Assembly (NCBI GenBank): GCA_002432425.1 | Contig: DJEL01000031.1 | Location: 96,725 to 160,724 of the forward strand | Reading direction: 5' to 3' | Origin: Lachnospiraceae bacterium UBA5899 | Lineage (GTDB): Bacteria > Bacillota > Clostridia > Lachnospirales > Lachnospiraceae | Length of the DNA stretch: 64,000 nucleotides | In this document: positions 26,171 through 33,777 of the stretch, piece by piece | Numbering within the stretch: position 1 is the stretch's first letter | Layout: every line of letters starts with the position of its first letter | The notes under the pieces: model-generated | The model's database searches: none | What the model was told of the DNA's origin: nothing | Seen by the model: only the letters and a program-made list of their open reading frames with translations | Made by a program: the position numbers and the translations under genes

Positions 26171-27253
26171 TTATTCCAAAATCCAGCTATGGTAGGGCAG
26201 AAGCCGGATATTGATGTCGTAAGATTTCTGCAGAAACACAATAAAATATACGAAAAATGCCGCGCCCACACATGCCTTGAAAAACAGCCGCATCCGTTTT
26301 CCCGGTATTTCCGAAAGCACTGCCGGAAGCAGGAAAATATTGCTGATGCTGAAATAGTAGGCAACGCGGGACACCTCCGGGATGAAGGAGCCGAAGCAAT
26401 AAGTGAGCAGCGCTCCCACATTCAGGATAAAATAAAATTTATTGGCACGGTTTTTCTGAATGACCTTTTTGTAAAAAAGCAGGCTGAATACCACCACCGC
26501 ACCGCATCTGGCAATGTTTACATAGGATATCTGCGCTCTGTCAAACGCCGAATTTTCATAAAAGGGGTAAATGGCAAAAATAATTCTGCGGTAAAAGCCC
26601 GGAAACACTGCCAGACTGGCGCAGAATACCCCTGCCAGCGCCACCATCCATTTTTTCCACGACAGCGTTGCCAGAAAATAAGCAGGAATTACCAGAAGCA
26701 CGCTTTTATGGAATAACGCCGCAAAGACAATATAGCCCACAAAGGGCAGCCATTTTTTTTCAATGGCGTATTTCATGGCATACAGGGCAACCGAAAGTGC
26801 AAAATAATACCGCACCGTGTTCAGGCTGTTAAAATAAAAGCCCTGGGTCATCAGCAAAAACAACGCCGCAGGAAAATCCACGCTCTGGTCGTAAATGGCT
26901 TTTAAGAAAAACCACACCGTGCCGAAGGAAAACAGCGCCAGTATCACTCTGCCGCACCAGACATTGCTGCCCAGAAGATACTGGAACACCGCCACCAGCG
27001 CATTGAAGCCGATTTCGGAAGAAACATGCTGCCGTAAGGAAATCCTCTCAAACAGCTTCAGGTATTCCCCATAGTCGTTTCCCACCGAAACCCGGCACGC
27101 GGAAACGCCGAAAAGAAGCAGAAATACCGCAGCAAACAGCACCTGACTCTGCGCCTTCCGGCGGGTCACGCCGTACCGGCTGTCAGGTTCCTGTGTTTCG
27201 ATACCGTATGCAATTAGGACGGCAAGCGCCGTAAGCCCAATGTACCACTTCAT
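26171..27253 (-). CDS. EpsG-like glycan polymerase/membrane protein
   Basis: The 360-residue polytopic protein has about 10 membrane helices. The early loop motif VSVGNDYGEYLKLFE (near 50-64) is characteristic of the EpsG family, which does the Wzy job of linking repeat units in exopolysaccharide loci. The ATG at 27253 has AAGGA 9 nt upstream and overlaps the stop of the upstream GT2 gene by 4 bp; the in-frame extension to 27331 lies inside that gene and is rejected. With the O-antigen-ligase-like gene at 1831 it is the second candidate polymerase of the locus. Confidence 0.8.
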   Translation of the reverse strand: MKWYIGLTALAVLIAYGIETQEPDSRYGVTRRKAQSQVLFAAVFLLLFGVSACRVSVGNDYGEYLKLFERISLRQHVSSEIGFNALVAVFQYLLGSNVWCGRVILALFSFGTVWFFLKAIYDQSVDFPAALFLLMTQGFYFNSLNTVRYYFALSVALYAMKYAIEKKWLPFVGYIVFAALFHKSVLLVIPAYFLATLSWKKWMVALAGVFCASLAVFPGFYRRIIFAIYPFYENSAFDRAQISYVNIARCGAVVVFSLLFYKKVIQKNRANKFYFILNVGALLTYCFGSFIPEVSRVAYYFSISNIFLLPAVLSEIPGKRMRLFFKACVGAAFFVYFIVFLQKSYDINIRLLPYHSWILE

Positions 27254-28041
27254 TCCCCTTGTTCCTTTCTTCCCTGCTTCATGCCCTGCCGCATCAGCGC
27301 AAAGGCTTCCTTTACCGTTTTCTGCGTACACAGAGTACTCTTATGCACCAGCAGAAAACGAAGCGCCATCAAGGGCGCCAGATTTCCGTATAAAAAATGA
27401 TACAGAACCCCTCTGTCAAAGAAAAATTTATCGTGATAACCGGAAAACCAGGTGGACTCGCTTTCCGCTTCCCTGCCGATAACCTCCGGCGACGTATAGA
27501 CCTGTATGCCCTTGTCCATCAGTTCCTTGATAAACAGGCTGTCCTCGCCGTTGCTGTATTTGGCGCCTCCGCCGAACAGGGTGGAAAAACGGACGCCCGA
27601 TTTTTTCAGGGCATCTGTCCGGATGGCAAAGCTCACCGCTCCGTACCTGCCGCAGTTGTAAAAATGAACCTTTTTTTCTTCCGTGATGCGGTAGGTCCGT
27701 CTGTCCTCCGCCACATCCACGTTAAACACAATCATATCCGCTTTGGGATTTTTTGCAAAAGCGCCGGCAATCTTCTCCGCATAACCGTCCCGGTATACTA
27801 TGTCCTCATCTGAAAATAAGCAGATATCTCTATCTGCTTTTTCAATGGCATGATTTCTGCTTTTTCCCACGCCTCTTTCCGCATAGTGAAAACAGCGTAT
27901 CCTGTGATTGTGATAGGTAAATTCCTCTTCGCCGTCCCTCTCGCACTGGTCGATGATAATGGCATCGGAGGAAAGATTCATCCTGCCGGCAAGCTCCTTT
28001 GGCTCTGCATGCATGGCAGCAACAAGCACCTGTACTTCCAT
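27250..28041 (-). CDS. GT2-like (GT-A) glycosyltransferase
   Basis: The 263-residue protein starts VQVLVAAMHAEP. GVGKSRNHAIE near 57-67 is the nucleotide-contacting helix, and FSDEDIVY near 75-82 serves as metal-binding acidic motif. YSNGEDSLFIKEL near 165-177 resembles the second acidic motif of chondroitin-polymerase-like GT2 enzymes. The tail is Lys/Gln/Arg-rich. The gene is 10 bp downstream of the wzz-like gene and overlaps the epsG-like gene by 4 bp. Confidence 0.82.
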   Translation of the reverse strand: MEVQVLVAAMHAEPKELAGRMNLSSDAIIIDQCERDGEEEFTYHNHRIRCFHYAERGVGKSRNHAIEKADRDICLFSDEDIVYRDGYAEKIAGAFAKNPKADMIVFNVDVAEDRRTYRITEEKKVHFYNCGRYGAVSFAIRTDALKKSGVRFSTLFGGGAKYSNGEDSLFIKELMDKGIQVYTSPEVIGREAESESTWFSGYHDKFFFDRGVLYHFLYGNLAPLMALRFLLVHKSTLCTQKTVKEAFALMRQGMKQGRKEQGE

Positions 28042-28050
28042 GTTCTTTTT

Positions 28051-29091
28051 TCAACCCTTTCCGGCACGGTCCTTATGACCGTAATATAACTTCAGAAGCT
28101 TTTCGTCCGTTCCGTACAATACGGCAGCCTCCGGCGGTGTTCCCTTCTTTATCAGAAGATGGACGATTTTTTCTATCTGTTTGCCGTTGCGGACGCCTGC
28201 CTTTACCAAAAGGAGAACCGCCTCTTTTTCTTTCGGCATATCCGGTTCCGTAATATCCGCTATTCTGACCGGATGTCCGGTGTATTCGGCAATCTGTTTT
28301 TTAACCTCGTTCAGGTCGGAGCTTCCTTTTTCCACCGGGTACAGCGCCAGGTCCTTTTCTCCGGTCAGAAACTGGTAGTAGGACTTAAACTCTTCCGGCT
28401 GCCCGATATCCAGAACGGGAATTTCGTACCGGCATTCAAACAGCTCCGGCACATACGTGGAATCATCCGATACGAGAAGATACAGAAGGGCAAGCAAAGA
28501 AACCAGAAAACCGATAACGGCACCCAGTATGGTCATGTTCACCGTCCGGTTGTCCACTAATTTTAAGGTGGCTTCCTTCGGAACCGTCAGCGGCTTTGTC
28601 CACAAAATCCGGTCCTGCGTCGCCCCGAAATCGTCCACTGCCCCGATGAGTGCTTCCGCAATCTGTACGGATTTGTCCGGGTCGTTCGTGGATATTACAA
28701 CCGTCAGCACGCGGCCGTCCGGCAGAAGTACGGAAGAAATGCTGTCCTTGTAGGTTTCCGCCGATACCTTTCCGTCCAGTCTTTTTACCACATTCTCTAC
28801 AAAATCATCCGATACGACGAATTCCTTCCAGGCATCCTGGGTAAAGCATACCCAGCCCAGAGGCTCTTCCTCGCCCCGGTAGTATTCCAGATAAACAGCC
28901 AGCCTGGCTTCGTATTCCTTTTCCTTCGGTGCCAGGCGCATGGCTGCAAAATACCCGCCGCCGAACAAAACAGCCCCCGCAACCGTGGAAAGAATGACAA
29001 TCCAGAGTCTTTGGAGCAGGCGCACGCAGAGCAGTCTGCCGTCCACTATATCCCTCGCATATTCAAACAAAACGCCGTCACGGTTTTCCAT
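28051..29091 (-). CDS. Wzz/YveK-like chain-length protein with a degenerate BY-kinase-like tail
   Basis: This 346-residue protein has two membrane helices (about 28-52 and 188-210) flanking an extracytoplasmic Wzz domain of about 130 residues. That is the layout of polysaccharide co-polymerases such as YveK. The cytoplasmic part (about 215-346) is longer than in YveK. From about 285 it reads like the second half of a bacterial tyrosine kinase (VLLLVKAGVRNGKQIEK, then VLYGTDE) and ends with LYYGHK, but no Walker A is present. It follows the sugar-transferase gene by 5 bp. The role is probably to set polymer length; the tail could bind or mimic a kinase. Confidence 0.8.
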   Translation of the reverse strand: MENRDGVLFEYARDIVDGRLLCVRLLQRLWIVILSTVAGAVLFGGGYFAAMRLAPKEKEYEARLAVYLEYYRGEEEPLGWVCFTQDAWKEFVVSDDFVENVVKRLDGKVSAETYKDSISSVLLPDGRVLTVVISTNDPDKSVQIAEALIGAVDDFGATQDRILWTKPLTVPKEATLKLVDNRTVNMTILGAVIGFLVSLLALLYLLVSDDSTYVPELFECRYEIPVLDIGQPEEFKSYYQFLTGEKDLALYPVEKGSSDLNEVKKQIAEYTGHPVRIADITEPDMPKEKEAVLLLVKAGVRNGKQIEKIVHLLIKKGTPPEAAVLYGTDEKLLKLYYGHKDRAGKG

Positions 29092-29096
29092 TCCCC

Positions 29097-30479
29097 TTAT
29101 TCTTCTCCTTTATCCTTCTTAAGCGCGGTAATCTGGTTGCTGTCCACTCCCTCCGTACTGTCCGGCCACAAAAGCACCTTGACCGTAAGCAGCATCAGCT
29201 TTAAATCCAGCCATACGGAATAATTTTCAATGTAGGTCAAATCCAGTTTCAGCTTGTCATAAGGTGTGGTATTGTATTTGCCGTATACCTGGGCATAGCC
29301 TGCCAGTCCCGCCTTTACTTTCATACGGAACGCAAACTCCGGCATTACCTCCAGATACTGGGCAATAATTTCCGGTCTTTCGGGACGGGGACCGATAAAG
29401 GACATGTCCCCCTTGATGATATTGATTAACTGGGGCAGCTCATCCAGTCTTACCTTGCGGATGAATTTTCCCACCGGCGTAATACGGGAATCCTTCTTGG
29501 AAGCCAGTCTTGCCACGCCGTCCTTTTCCGCATCCACGCGCATGCTGCGGAATTTAAGAATTTTAAACTCCCTGCCGCCCGTGGTGCATCTTACCTGCTT
29601 GTAAAGCACCGGTCCGCCGTCGTAGAGCTTTACGGCAATCGCGGTCAGCATCATAAACGGAGAGGTAATGACAAACAAAATCAGGGCGCAGATTAAGTCG
29701 ATGGCTCTCTTGATAAAACGCTGCTCAATGGTCAGGGCATACTCTCTGGTAAGCAGTATCGGGGTGTCAAATAAATGCAGTTCCTCCGCGCCCTTTAAGA
29801 TAACATCGGGAATTTTGGGCATGGCATAGGTTCTTAAATTCTGTCCGTAGCAGAACTTTAAAAGGGTGTTCCGCTCCTCCATGGGAATGTCCCACAGCAC
29901 CACGCCGTCGTACCGTTCCAGCGCTTCTCTTTCGATTTCCTTCACGCCGCTGTTGATATGCATGCATTTGCACACATCGAATTTGTCTTTCCGCTTTTCA
30001 AACTTCGCCAGAATGTCCTCAATGGGTCTGTCCCCGTGAACCAGAAGCAGCTTCCGCGGCGGGAACATATTTTTATAAAGAAAGCTGGCAAAAAGCGTCC
30101 AGACAATGATAAACACAATCTGCAGTCCCATCATGCAGGCATACTTTTCCAGAGGGAACAGATGTCTGATTAACAGGGAAAGCTGTCCGTAGGTAATGGC
30201 ATTTACAATAAAAAGCGCCAGTATCTGGGAAAAAATCACTTCCGCATTTTTCAGATACCCGATGCGCATGCCGCCGTACATATGGAAAAAGAAAAACAGT
30301 AAAATTCCGTAAATGGCAAGCAGCAGGGCATGTCCCTTTCCCCACCATTCCAAATATACTTTAACCAGTCTGTAATAATCATGAAACCAGAAATAAGCAT
30401 AAAGTCCAATCAGTCCCGCCAGACAGATTCCGCCGAGGAGCAGAACCAGCAGGCGCTTAAAAGATTCCATCTTCCGCAC
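29097..30479 (-). CDS. Polyprenyl-phosphate sugar-1-phosphate transferase (initiating enzyme)
   Basis: The 460-residue protein has four N-terminal membrane helices, a Rossmann-like middle part and one further helix near 265-285. A C-terminal catalytic domain carries FKILKFRSM (near 312), RKVRLDELPQL (near 347), GDMSFIGPRPERPE (near 363-376) and GLAGYAQVYG (near 398). These are the signatures of WbaP/PglC-superfamily enzymes that start glycan synthesis on undecaprenyl phosphate. It is the first gene of the large unit, downstream of a promoter at 30541. The start is GTG 30479 or ATG 30470; neither has a clear ribosome site. Confidence 0.93.
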   Translation of the reverse strand: MRKMESFKRLLVLLLGGICLAGLIGLYAYFWFHDYYRLVKVYLEWWGKGHALLLAIYGILLFFFFHMYGGMRIGYLKNAEVIFSQILALFIVNAITYGQLSLLIRHLFPLEKYACMMGLQIVFIIVWTLFASFLYKNMFPPRKLLLVHGDRPIEDILAKFEKRKDKFDVCKCMHINSGVKEIEREALERYDGVVLWDIPMEERNTLLKFCYGQNLRTYAMPKIPDVILKGAEELHLFDTPILLTREYALTIEQRFIKRAIDLICALILFVITSPFMMLTAIAVKLYDGGPVLYKQVRCTTGGREFKILKFRSMRVDAEKDGVARLASKKDSRITPVGKFIRKVRLDELPQLINIIKGDMSFIGPRPERPEIIAQYLEVMPEFAFRMKVKAGLAGYAQVYGKYNTTPYDKLKLDLTYIENYSVWLDLKLMLLTVKVLLWPDSTEGVDSNQITALKKDKGEE

Positions 30480-30540
30480 TTTTAATACCCATGCCTTTCC
30501 AAACTATTTTTGTCTGCAATTTTACAGTAAATACGCAAAC

Positions 30541-30569
30541 AGTATAACACGCAAAAACATAAGCCGCAA
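30541..30569 (-). promoter_or_regulatory. Putative sigma-A promoter of the main glycan operon
   Basis: On the minus strand TTGCGG (30564-30569), a 17-bp spacer and TATACT (30541-30546) sit in the gap between the GT2 at 30572 and the sugar-transferase gene. The -10 is strong and the -35 weak (TTG conserved). The leader is about 55 nt. Confidence 0.5.
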
Positions 30570-30571
30570 CA

Positions 30572-31342
30572 CTATACGCGGCGTTTCACGGCACGAAGCG
30601 CCCAAAAGCAGAAATTGTATACACTGTAGGGTACCGACAGGTTCTCCGCCTTCCGGTACAAATTCCAGATTCTCCGGCAGGCTTCTATTTTATTGGAAGA
30701 AAGGGTGCCGCTGCTTCTGCGGTACTTCACCAGATTTTCATTGAGTCCGTATGCCGTATACCCGGATCTTAAAATACGGAACCACAGCGCCGTATCCTCG
30801 CTTTTTATCAGCGGCATGGTGATTTCTTCCTTGGAAAGCTTGTCCGTGTCAAACATCACCGTGGATGTAAAAATGGTGGTATTCTGCAGCGCCTGTTTAT
30901 ACACAAGAGTTTCCGGCACATGTACGATTTTGCCGAGTCCTTTTCCGTTTTCATCCGCAAATTCATAGCCGGTAAAGCAGAATGCCGCGTCCTTTTTTTT
31001 CACAAACGCAAGCTGATGCTCCAGTTTTTCCGGCTCCCACAAATCGTCGGCATCCAGATAGGTAATGAACCGTCCCTTGGCAAGCGTGAGCCCATAGTTT
31101 CTCGCCGCTGCCGCCCCGGTATTGGCAATGGGGTGGACGGTTATTCTTTCATCGGGATTTTTCTTTAAATATTCTGTCAGGAATTCTCCCGTGCCGTCCG
31201 TAGAGCCGTCTTCAATGAGAAGCAGCTCCCAGTCGGAAAAGGTCTGGGCAAGCACACACTGTATGGTTTCCTCTATAAATGCTTTTACATTGTAAACCGG
31301 CACGATAATACTGACTGCCGGATTTTTTTTATCTGCCATCAT
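30572..31342 (-). CDS. GT2 family glycosyltransferase
   Basis: The 256-residue GT-A enzyme has SIIVPVYNVKA near 11, IEDGSTDGT near 43, NTGAAAARNYG near 74 and YLDADDLW near 94-101. IKSEDTALWFRIL near 185 is the late acidic motif common in teichoic-acid and capsule GT2 enzymes. It overlaps the stop of the membrane-protein gene upstream (ATGATG, start 31342 or 31339). It closes a three-gene unit whose other members are membrane proteins of unknown function. Confidence 0.87.
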   Translation of the reverse strand: MMADKKNPAVSIIVPVYNVKAFIEETIQCVLAQTFSDWELLLIEDGSTDGTGEFLTEYLKKNPDERITVHPIANTGAAAARNYGLTLAKGRFITYLDADDLWEPEKLEHQLAFVKKKDAAFCFTGYEFADENGKGLGKIVHVPETLVYKQALQNTTIFTSTVMFDTDKLSKEEITMPLIKSEDTALWFRILRSGYTAYGLNENLVKYRRSSGTLSSNKIEACRRIWNLYRKAENLSVPYSVYNFCFWALRAVKRRV

Positions 31343-32202
31343 GCATCCTGCCTTTCTGCCAGACGGTACACCACATACCGGTCCGTTTCTCCCGCATACC
31401 GGTAGCTGTCCTGTTTATCCAGGGCTTCCGCAAGTCCGTCCGCATTCAGTCTTTCTTTTTCAAAAATCAGAACGGTTATCTCCTTTGAGGAGCACATGCT
31501 CAGATAGTTTTCGGATATTTCCACCTCGTCCATACCGATAAGCGTGCCGTTTACCCAGCCGTGCAGCTCCTCCGCATCCGCCGCATAACTGTCATAGGTA
31601 TAGGCGGAAAGCTCCTTTTCCCATAAAAATCTGCCGTAGGGAAGGCATATCCTGCCGTCGTAGATTCTGGCATATGCCATGATGTCATCCGGTGCCAGAA
31701 GCCACACCTTCTCCCCTTCCGGGATATCCTCGCACACGTACTGTTGCAGAATTTCTTCCGTTTCCTTTGGAAGCACATGCCCCACGGAAGCCATCTGCGT
31801 TTTCACCGGCATAACGGACAGGGTGCCGCAGAGAAACAAAAGCACCGCCGTTGCCGCGATGCACACGGCTTCTCTCCGCATCGGATATTTTTTCAAAGGC
31901 AGCTCCGGTGCCCATTCAAAAATGAAATAGGTAAGCATAAAACCGGTAACCAGTGTCACAGGCAGAAGCACCCAGAGCTCCGCATAGCCGTAAAAGGCGG
32001 TTGCATAAAGCATGAGCCCTTTGGCGGTCAGGGGAAAGAGTAGGAAAAGCAGCATGACCGATGCATACCGTTTCAGCTCTTTGATTTCATTTTTCTTAAA
32101 AAACCACAGGATATACAGGGCAAGCAGGAAAAAGATTAGAAACTGTCCTTCTCCCGTCAGCAGCCCGTAGCCGTCCTTCATGGCCTGAAGAAGGTTTCTC
32201 AT
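31339..32202 (-). CDS. Membrane protein of unknown function in a GT2 unit
   Basis: The 287-residue protein has about four helices in the first 135 residues, then about 150 soluble residues that should lie outside the membrane. The soluble part contains LLAPDDIMAYARIYDGRI, like the extracytoplasmic tails of DUF6077/GT-C-type proteins. GAAGGAGG precedes the ATG, and 4-bp overlaps join it to both neighbours. It may be one half of a split GT-C-like protein together with the gene upstream. No function is assigned. Confidence 0.6.
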   Translation of the reverse strand: MRNLLQAMKDGYGLLTGEGQFLIFFLLALYILWFFKKNEIKELKRYASVMLLFLLFPLTAKGLMLYATAFYGYAELWVLLPVTLVTGFMLTYFIFEWAPELPLKKYPMRREAVCIAATAVLLFLCGTLSVMPVKTQMASVGHVLPKETEEILQQYVCEDIPEGEKVWLLAPDDIMAYARIYDGRICLPYGRFLWEKELSAYTYDSYAADAEELHGWVNGTLIGMDEVEISENYLSMCSSKEITVLIFEKERLNADGLAEALDKQDSYRYAGETDRYVVYRLAERQDA

Positions 32203-33122
32203 ACGCCGCCCTCCTTCTTAAAATTCTGCCGAAGGAGCATATGCCTTCTGTTGTTGACATAGCGTATCACTTCCACAACAACCGTCATAAGAAGCACCAG
32301 CCCGGCTCCGTAAAGGGTCCAGACCATGCAGGCTTCCGCCAGAATACACAAAATCACGCCCTTTTTTCTTTTTTTCATAAGGCAGAGCAGCGCATAGGGC
32401 AGAAGAATCAGCGCCCTTATGGTTTCTCCCCGCCAGCCGGCGGCAAAAAGCCTGGCTCCGTCCGATACGGTGCCGTAACAGCCGAACTGGAACAGAAGAG
32501 CAATCACCAAAAGAAAGGTTATCTGTTTTTTATAATCCTTGGGAAATAAAAACCGTGCCCAGAGACCGTACACCACATACGCCAGAAGAAGTGTCACCAG
32601 CGGCATGATGCGGTAAACCGTATACACCGCCGGGCAGCCCGTAAGCCGGCAGAACAGGGCGTAAAAAGCAGGCAGTCCCAAAATCTTAAGTCTTGCGGGC
32701 ATTCCCTGCGTAAAGGCGCTGCCCGTCATGGGATTTACGGTATAAACGGCATTTTCGGTAAGGAAGGTCTGTACCGTTTCCCCGGTAATGTCCCCGGAAA
32801 TTTCCGGTGTCTGCAGCATCAGGAACCATACCGCCTGCAGCACCACTATCAGATAGAAAAGCAGGGTCCGGCAAGGAAACTTTTGAAAGTTTTTCCAGTC
32901 TCCCGTTTCCGTCTCCGCTCCCTGTTTCTTTTTTTTCTTCTTATCAATCATGTCCTTTACGGCAAAAAGAACAATCGCCGCAAGCCATGCGGGAAGAGCA
33001 ATGCCCGCAAGGGAAGATACCGGAACATGCTTAAAAAGCCCTGCCAGATGCAGTGCTTCTGCGATACCAAATATATATATGCTTCTTTCTATCAGCTTTT
33101 CGCCTGCCAGTTCCTGCGCCAT
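32199..33122 (-). CDS. DUF6077-like polytopic membrane protein
   Basis: This 307-residue protein has about eight helices. A Lys-rich cytoplasmic stretch lies near 62-72, and an extracytoplasmic loop carries NPMTGSAFTQGMPARLK near 145-160. The arrangement resembles the N-terminal half of DUF6077/GT-C-like proteins, whose C-terminal half looks like the next gene. Start 33122 is favoured by GGGAG 8 nt upstream; 33137 is possible. It is the first gene after a promoter-like pair at 33154-33182 and overlaps the next gene by 4 bp. No function is known. Confidence 0.6.
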   Translation of the reverse strand: MAQELAGEKLIERSIYIFGIAEALHLAGLFKHVPVSSLAGIALPAWLAAIVLFAVKDMIDKKKKKKQGAETETGDWKNFQKFPCRTLLFYLIVVLQAVWFLMLQTPEISGDITGETVQTFLTENAVYTVNPMTGSAFTQGMPARLKILGLPAFYALFCRLTGCPAVYTVYRIMPLVTLLLAYVVYGLWARFLFPKDYKKQITFLLVIALLFQFGCYGTVSDGARLFAAGWRGETIRALILLPYALLCLMKKRKKGVILCILAEACMVWTLYGAGLVLLMTVVVEVIRYVNNRRHMLLRQNFKKEGGV

Positions 33123-33153
33123 GCCCACTGCTCCCATTTTTTCATTACCTTAA

Positions 33154-33182
33154 ATTTTACCATAATCCCACCGGCAGTACAA
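33154..33182 (-). promoter_or_regulatory. Putative promoter of the 30572-33122 unit
   Basis: On the minus strand TTGTAC (33177-33182), a 17-bp spacer and TAAAAT (33154-33159) lie directly after the terminator of the Spo0A-C gene. The -35 is only partial. Confidence 0.4.
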
Positions 33183-33184
33183 CC

Positions 33185-33221
33185 GCAAAAAATCCCAGTG
33201 TTCTTTGGAAACACTGGGATT
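33185..33221 (-). terminator. Strong intrinsic terminator of the Spo0A-C gene
   Basis: A perfect 12-bp stem (33191-33202 with 33210-33221) and a 7-nt loop are followed on the minus strand by six T. It lies 12 bp after the stop codon of the gene at 33234. Confidence 0.9.
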
Positions 33222-33233
33222 TCTGTGTCATTT

Positions 33234-33611
33234 TTACATTGCTTTGATATCCATCCGCACCTTATCCGCTATCCTTGCGATATACTCGCTGTTGGTCGGG
33301 CGGTTTTTCCCTTCCTGTAAGGAATAGCCGAACAGCTTGGCGAAGGTATTCGAATTTCCTCTCTGCCAGGAAACCTCTATGGCATTCCGGATAGCACGCT
33401 CCACCTTCTGGTCGGTGGTCTTGAATCTCCGGGCAATTACCGGATACATAAGCTTCGTTACACTGGATACCACGTCCATGTCTCTCCCCGTCATCATGAT
33501 GGCATCCCGCAAATAATAATACCCCTTCAAATGAGCCGGCACGCCGATGTCCAGCATAACCTCCGTGATGTAGGTTTCCAGCTCAATATCATCTATTGTA
33601 CTAATGTCCAC
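33234..33611 (-). CDS. Stand-alone Spo0A C-terminal DNA-binding domain protein
   Basis: This 125-residue protein aligns by eye over nearly its whole length with the sigma-A-contacting, DNA-binding half of Spo0A. The shared pattern includes MLDIGVPAHLKGYYYLRDAI, YPVIARRF, VERAIRNAIEV and PTNSEYIA. There is no receiver domain and no phosphorylatable Asp, so DNA binding cannot be switched in the usual way. It could compete for or read 0A boxes constitutively. The start is GTG 33611 behind a strong GGGGGAG 6 nt upstream. It is monocistronic, with its own promoter region carrying a TTAAC repeat array and its own strong terminator, suggesting regulation by transcription level. Confidence 0.9.
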   Translation of the reverse strand: MDISTIDDIELETYITEVMLDIGVPAHLKGYYYLRDAIMMTGRDMDVVSSVTKLMYPVIARRFKTTDQKVERAIRNAIEVSWQRGNSNTFAKLFGYSLQEGKNRPTNSEYIARIADKVRMDIKAM

Positions 33612-33669
33612 AATTAACTCCCCCTTATTATCGATTTTTGGACTTTTTTGGTGATAACAGTGTCATGCT

Positions 33670-33737
33670 ATCATATATTTGTACATTTGAAAAGGAAAAA
33701 TTAACATTTTTTAACGTTTTTTAACGCAATCTTAACA
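33670..33737 (-). promoter_or_regulatory. Spo0A-C promoter region with four TTAAC repeats (PhoB/PhoP-box-like)
   Basis: TTAACA/TTAACG occurs at 33701, 33711, 33721 and 33732 on the plus strand, a 10-11-bp period equal to one helical turn. On the minus strand a TATGAT -10 lies at 33670-33675 with a poor -35, and the array ends just upstream of that -35 position. This is the usual place for an OmpR/PhoB-family activator. The sequence resembles the TTAACA repeats bound by PhoP in Firmicutes, although it reads on the strand opposite to the gene. Confidence 0.5.
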
Positions 33738-33777
33738 TTTCTTTTGCACATTTCCTTTCCGTCCCCGAAGATTTTTG

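Noticed and set aside
27254..27331. Longer start of the EpsG-like gene
   Set aside because: The extra codons lie wholly inside the upstream GT2 gene; the ATG at 27253 has a ribosome site and the 4-bp overlap seen throughout the locus.
1..30479. Whole glycan locus as a horizontally acquired island
   Set aside because: No integrase, transposase, tRNA or direct-repeat ends are seen, and base composition does not obviously differ from the housekeeping regions; only the tandem gene-end repeat hints at cassette exchange.
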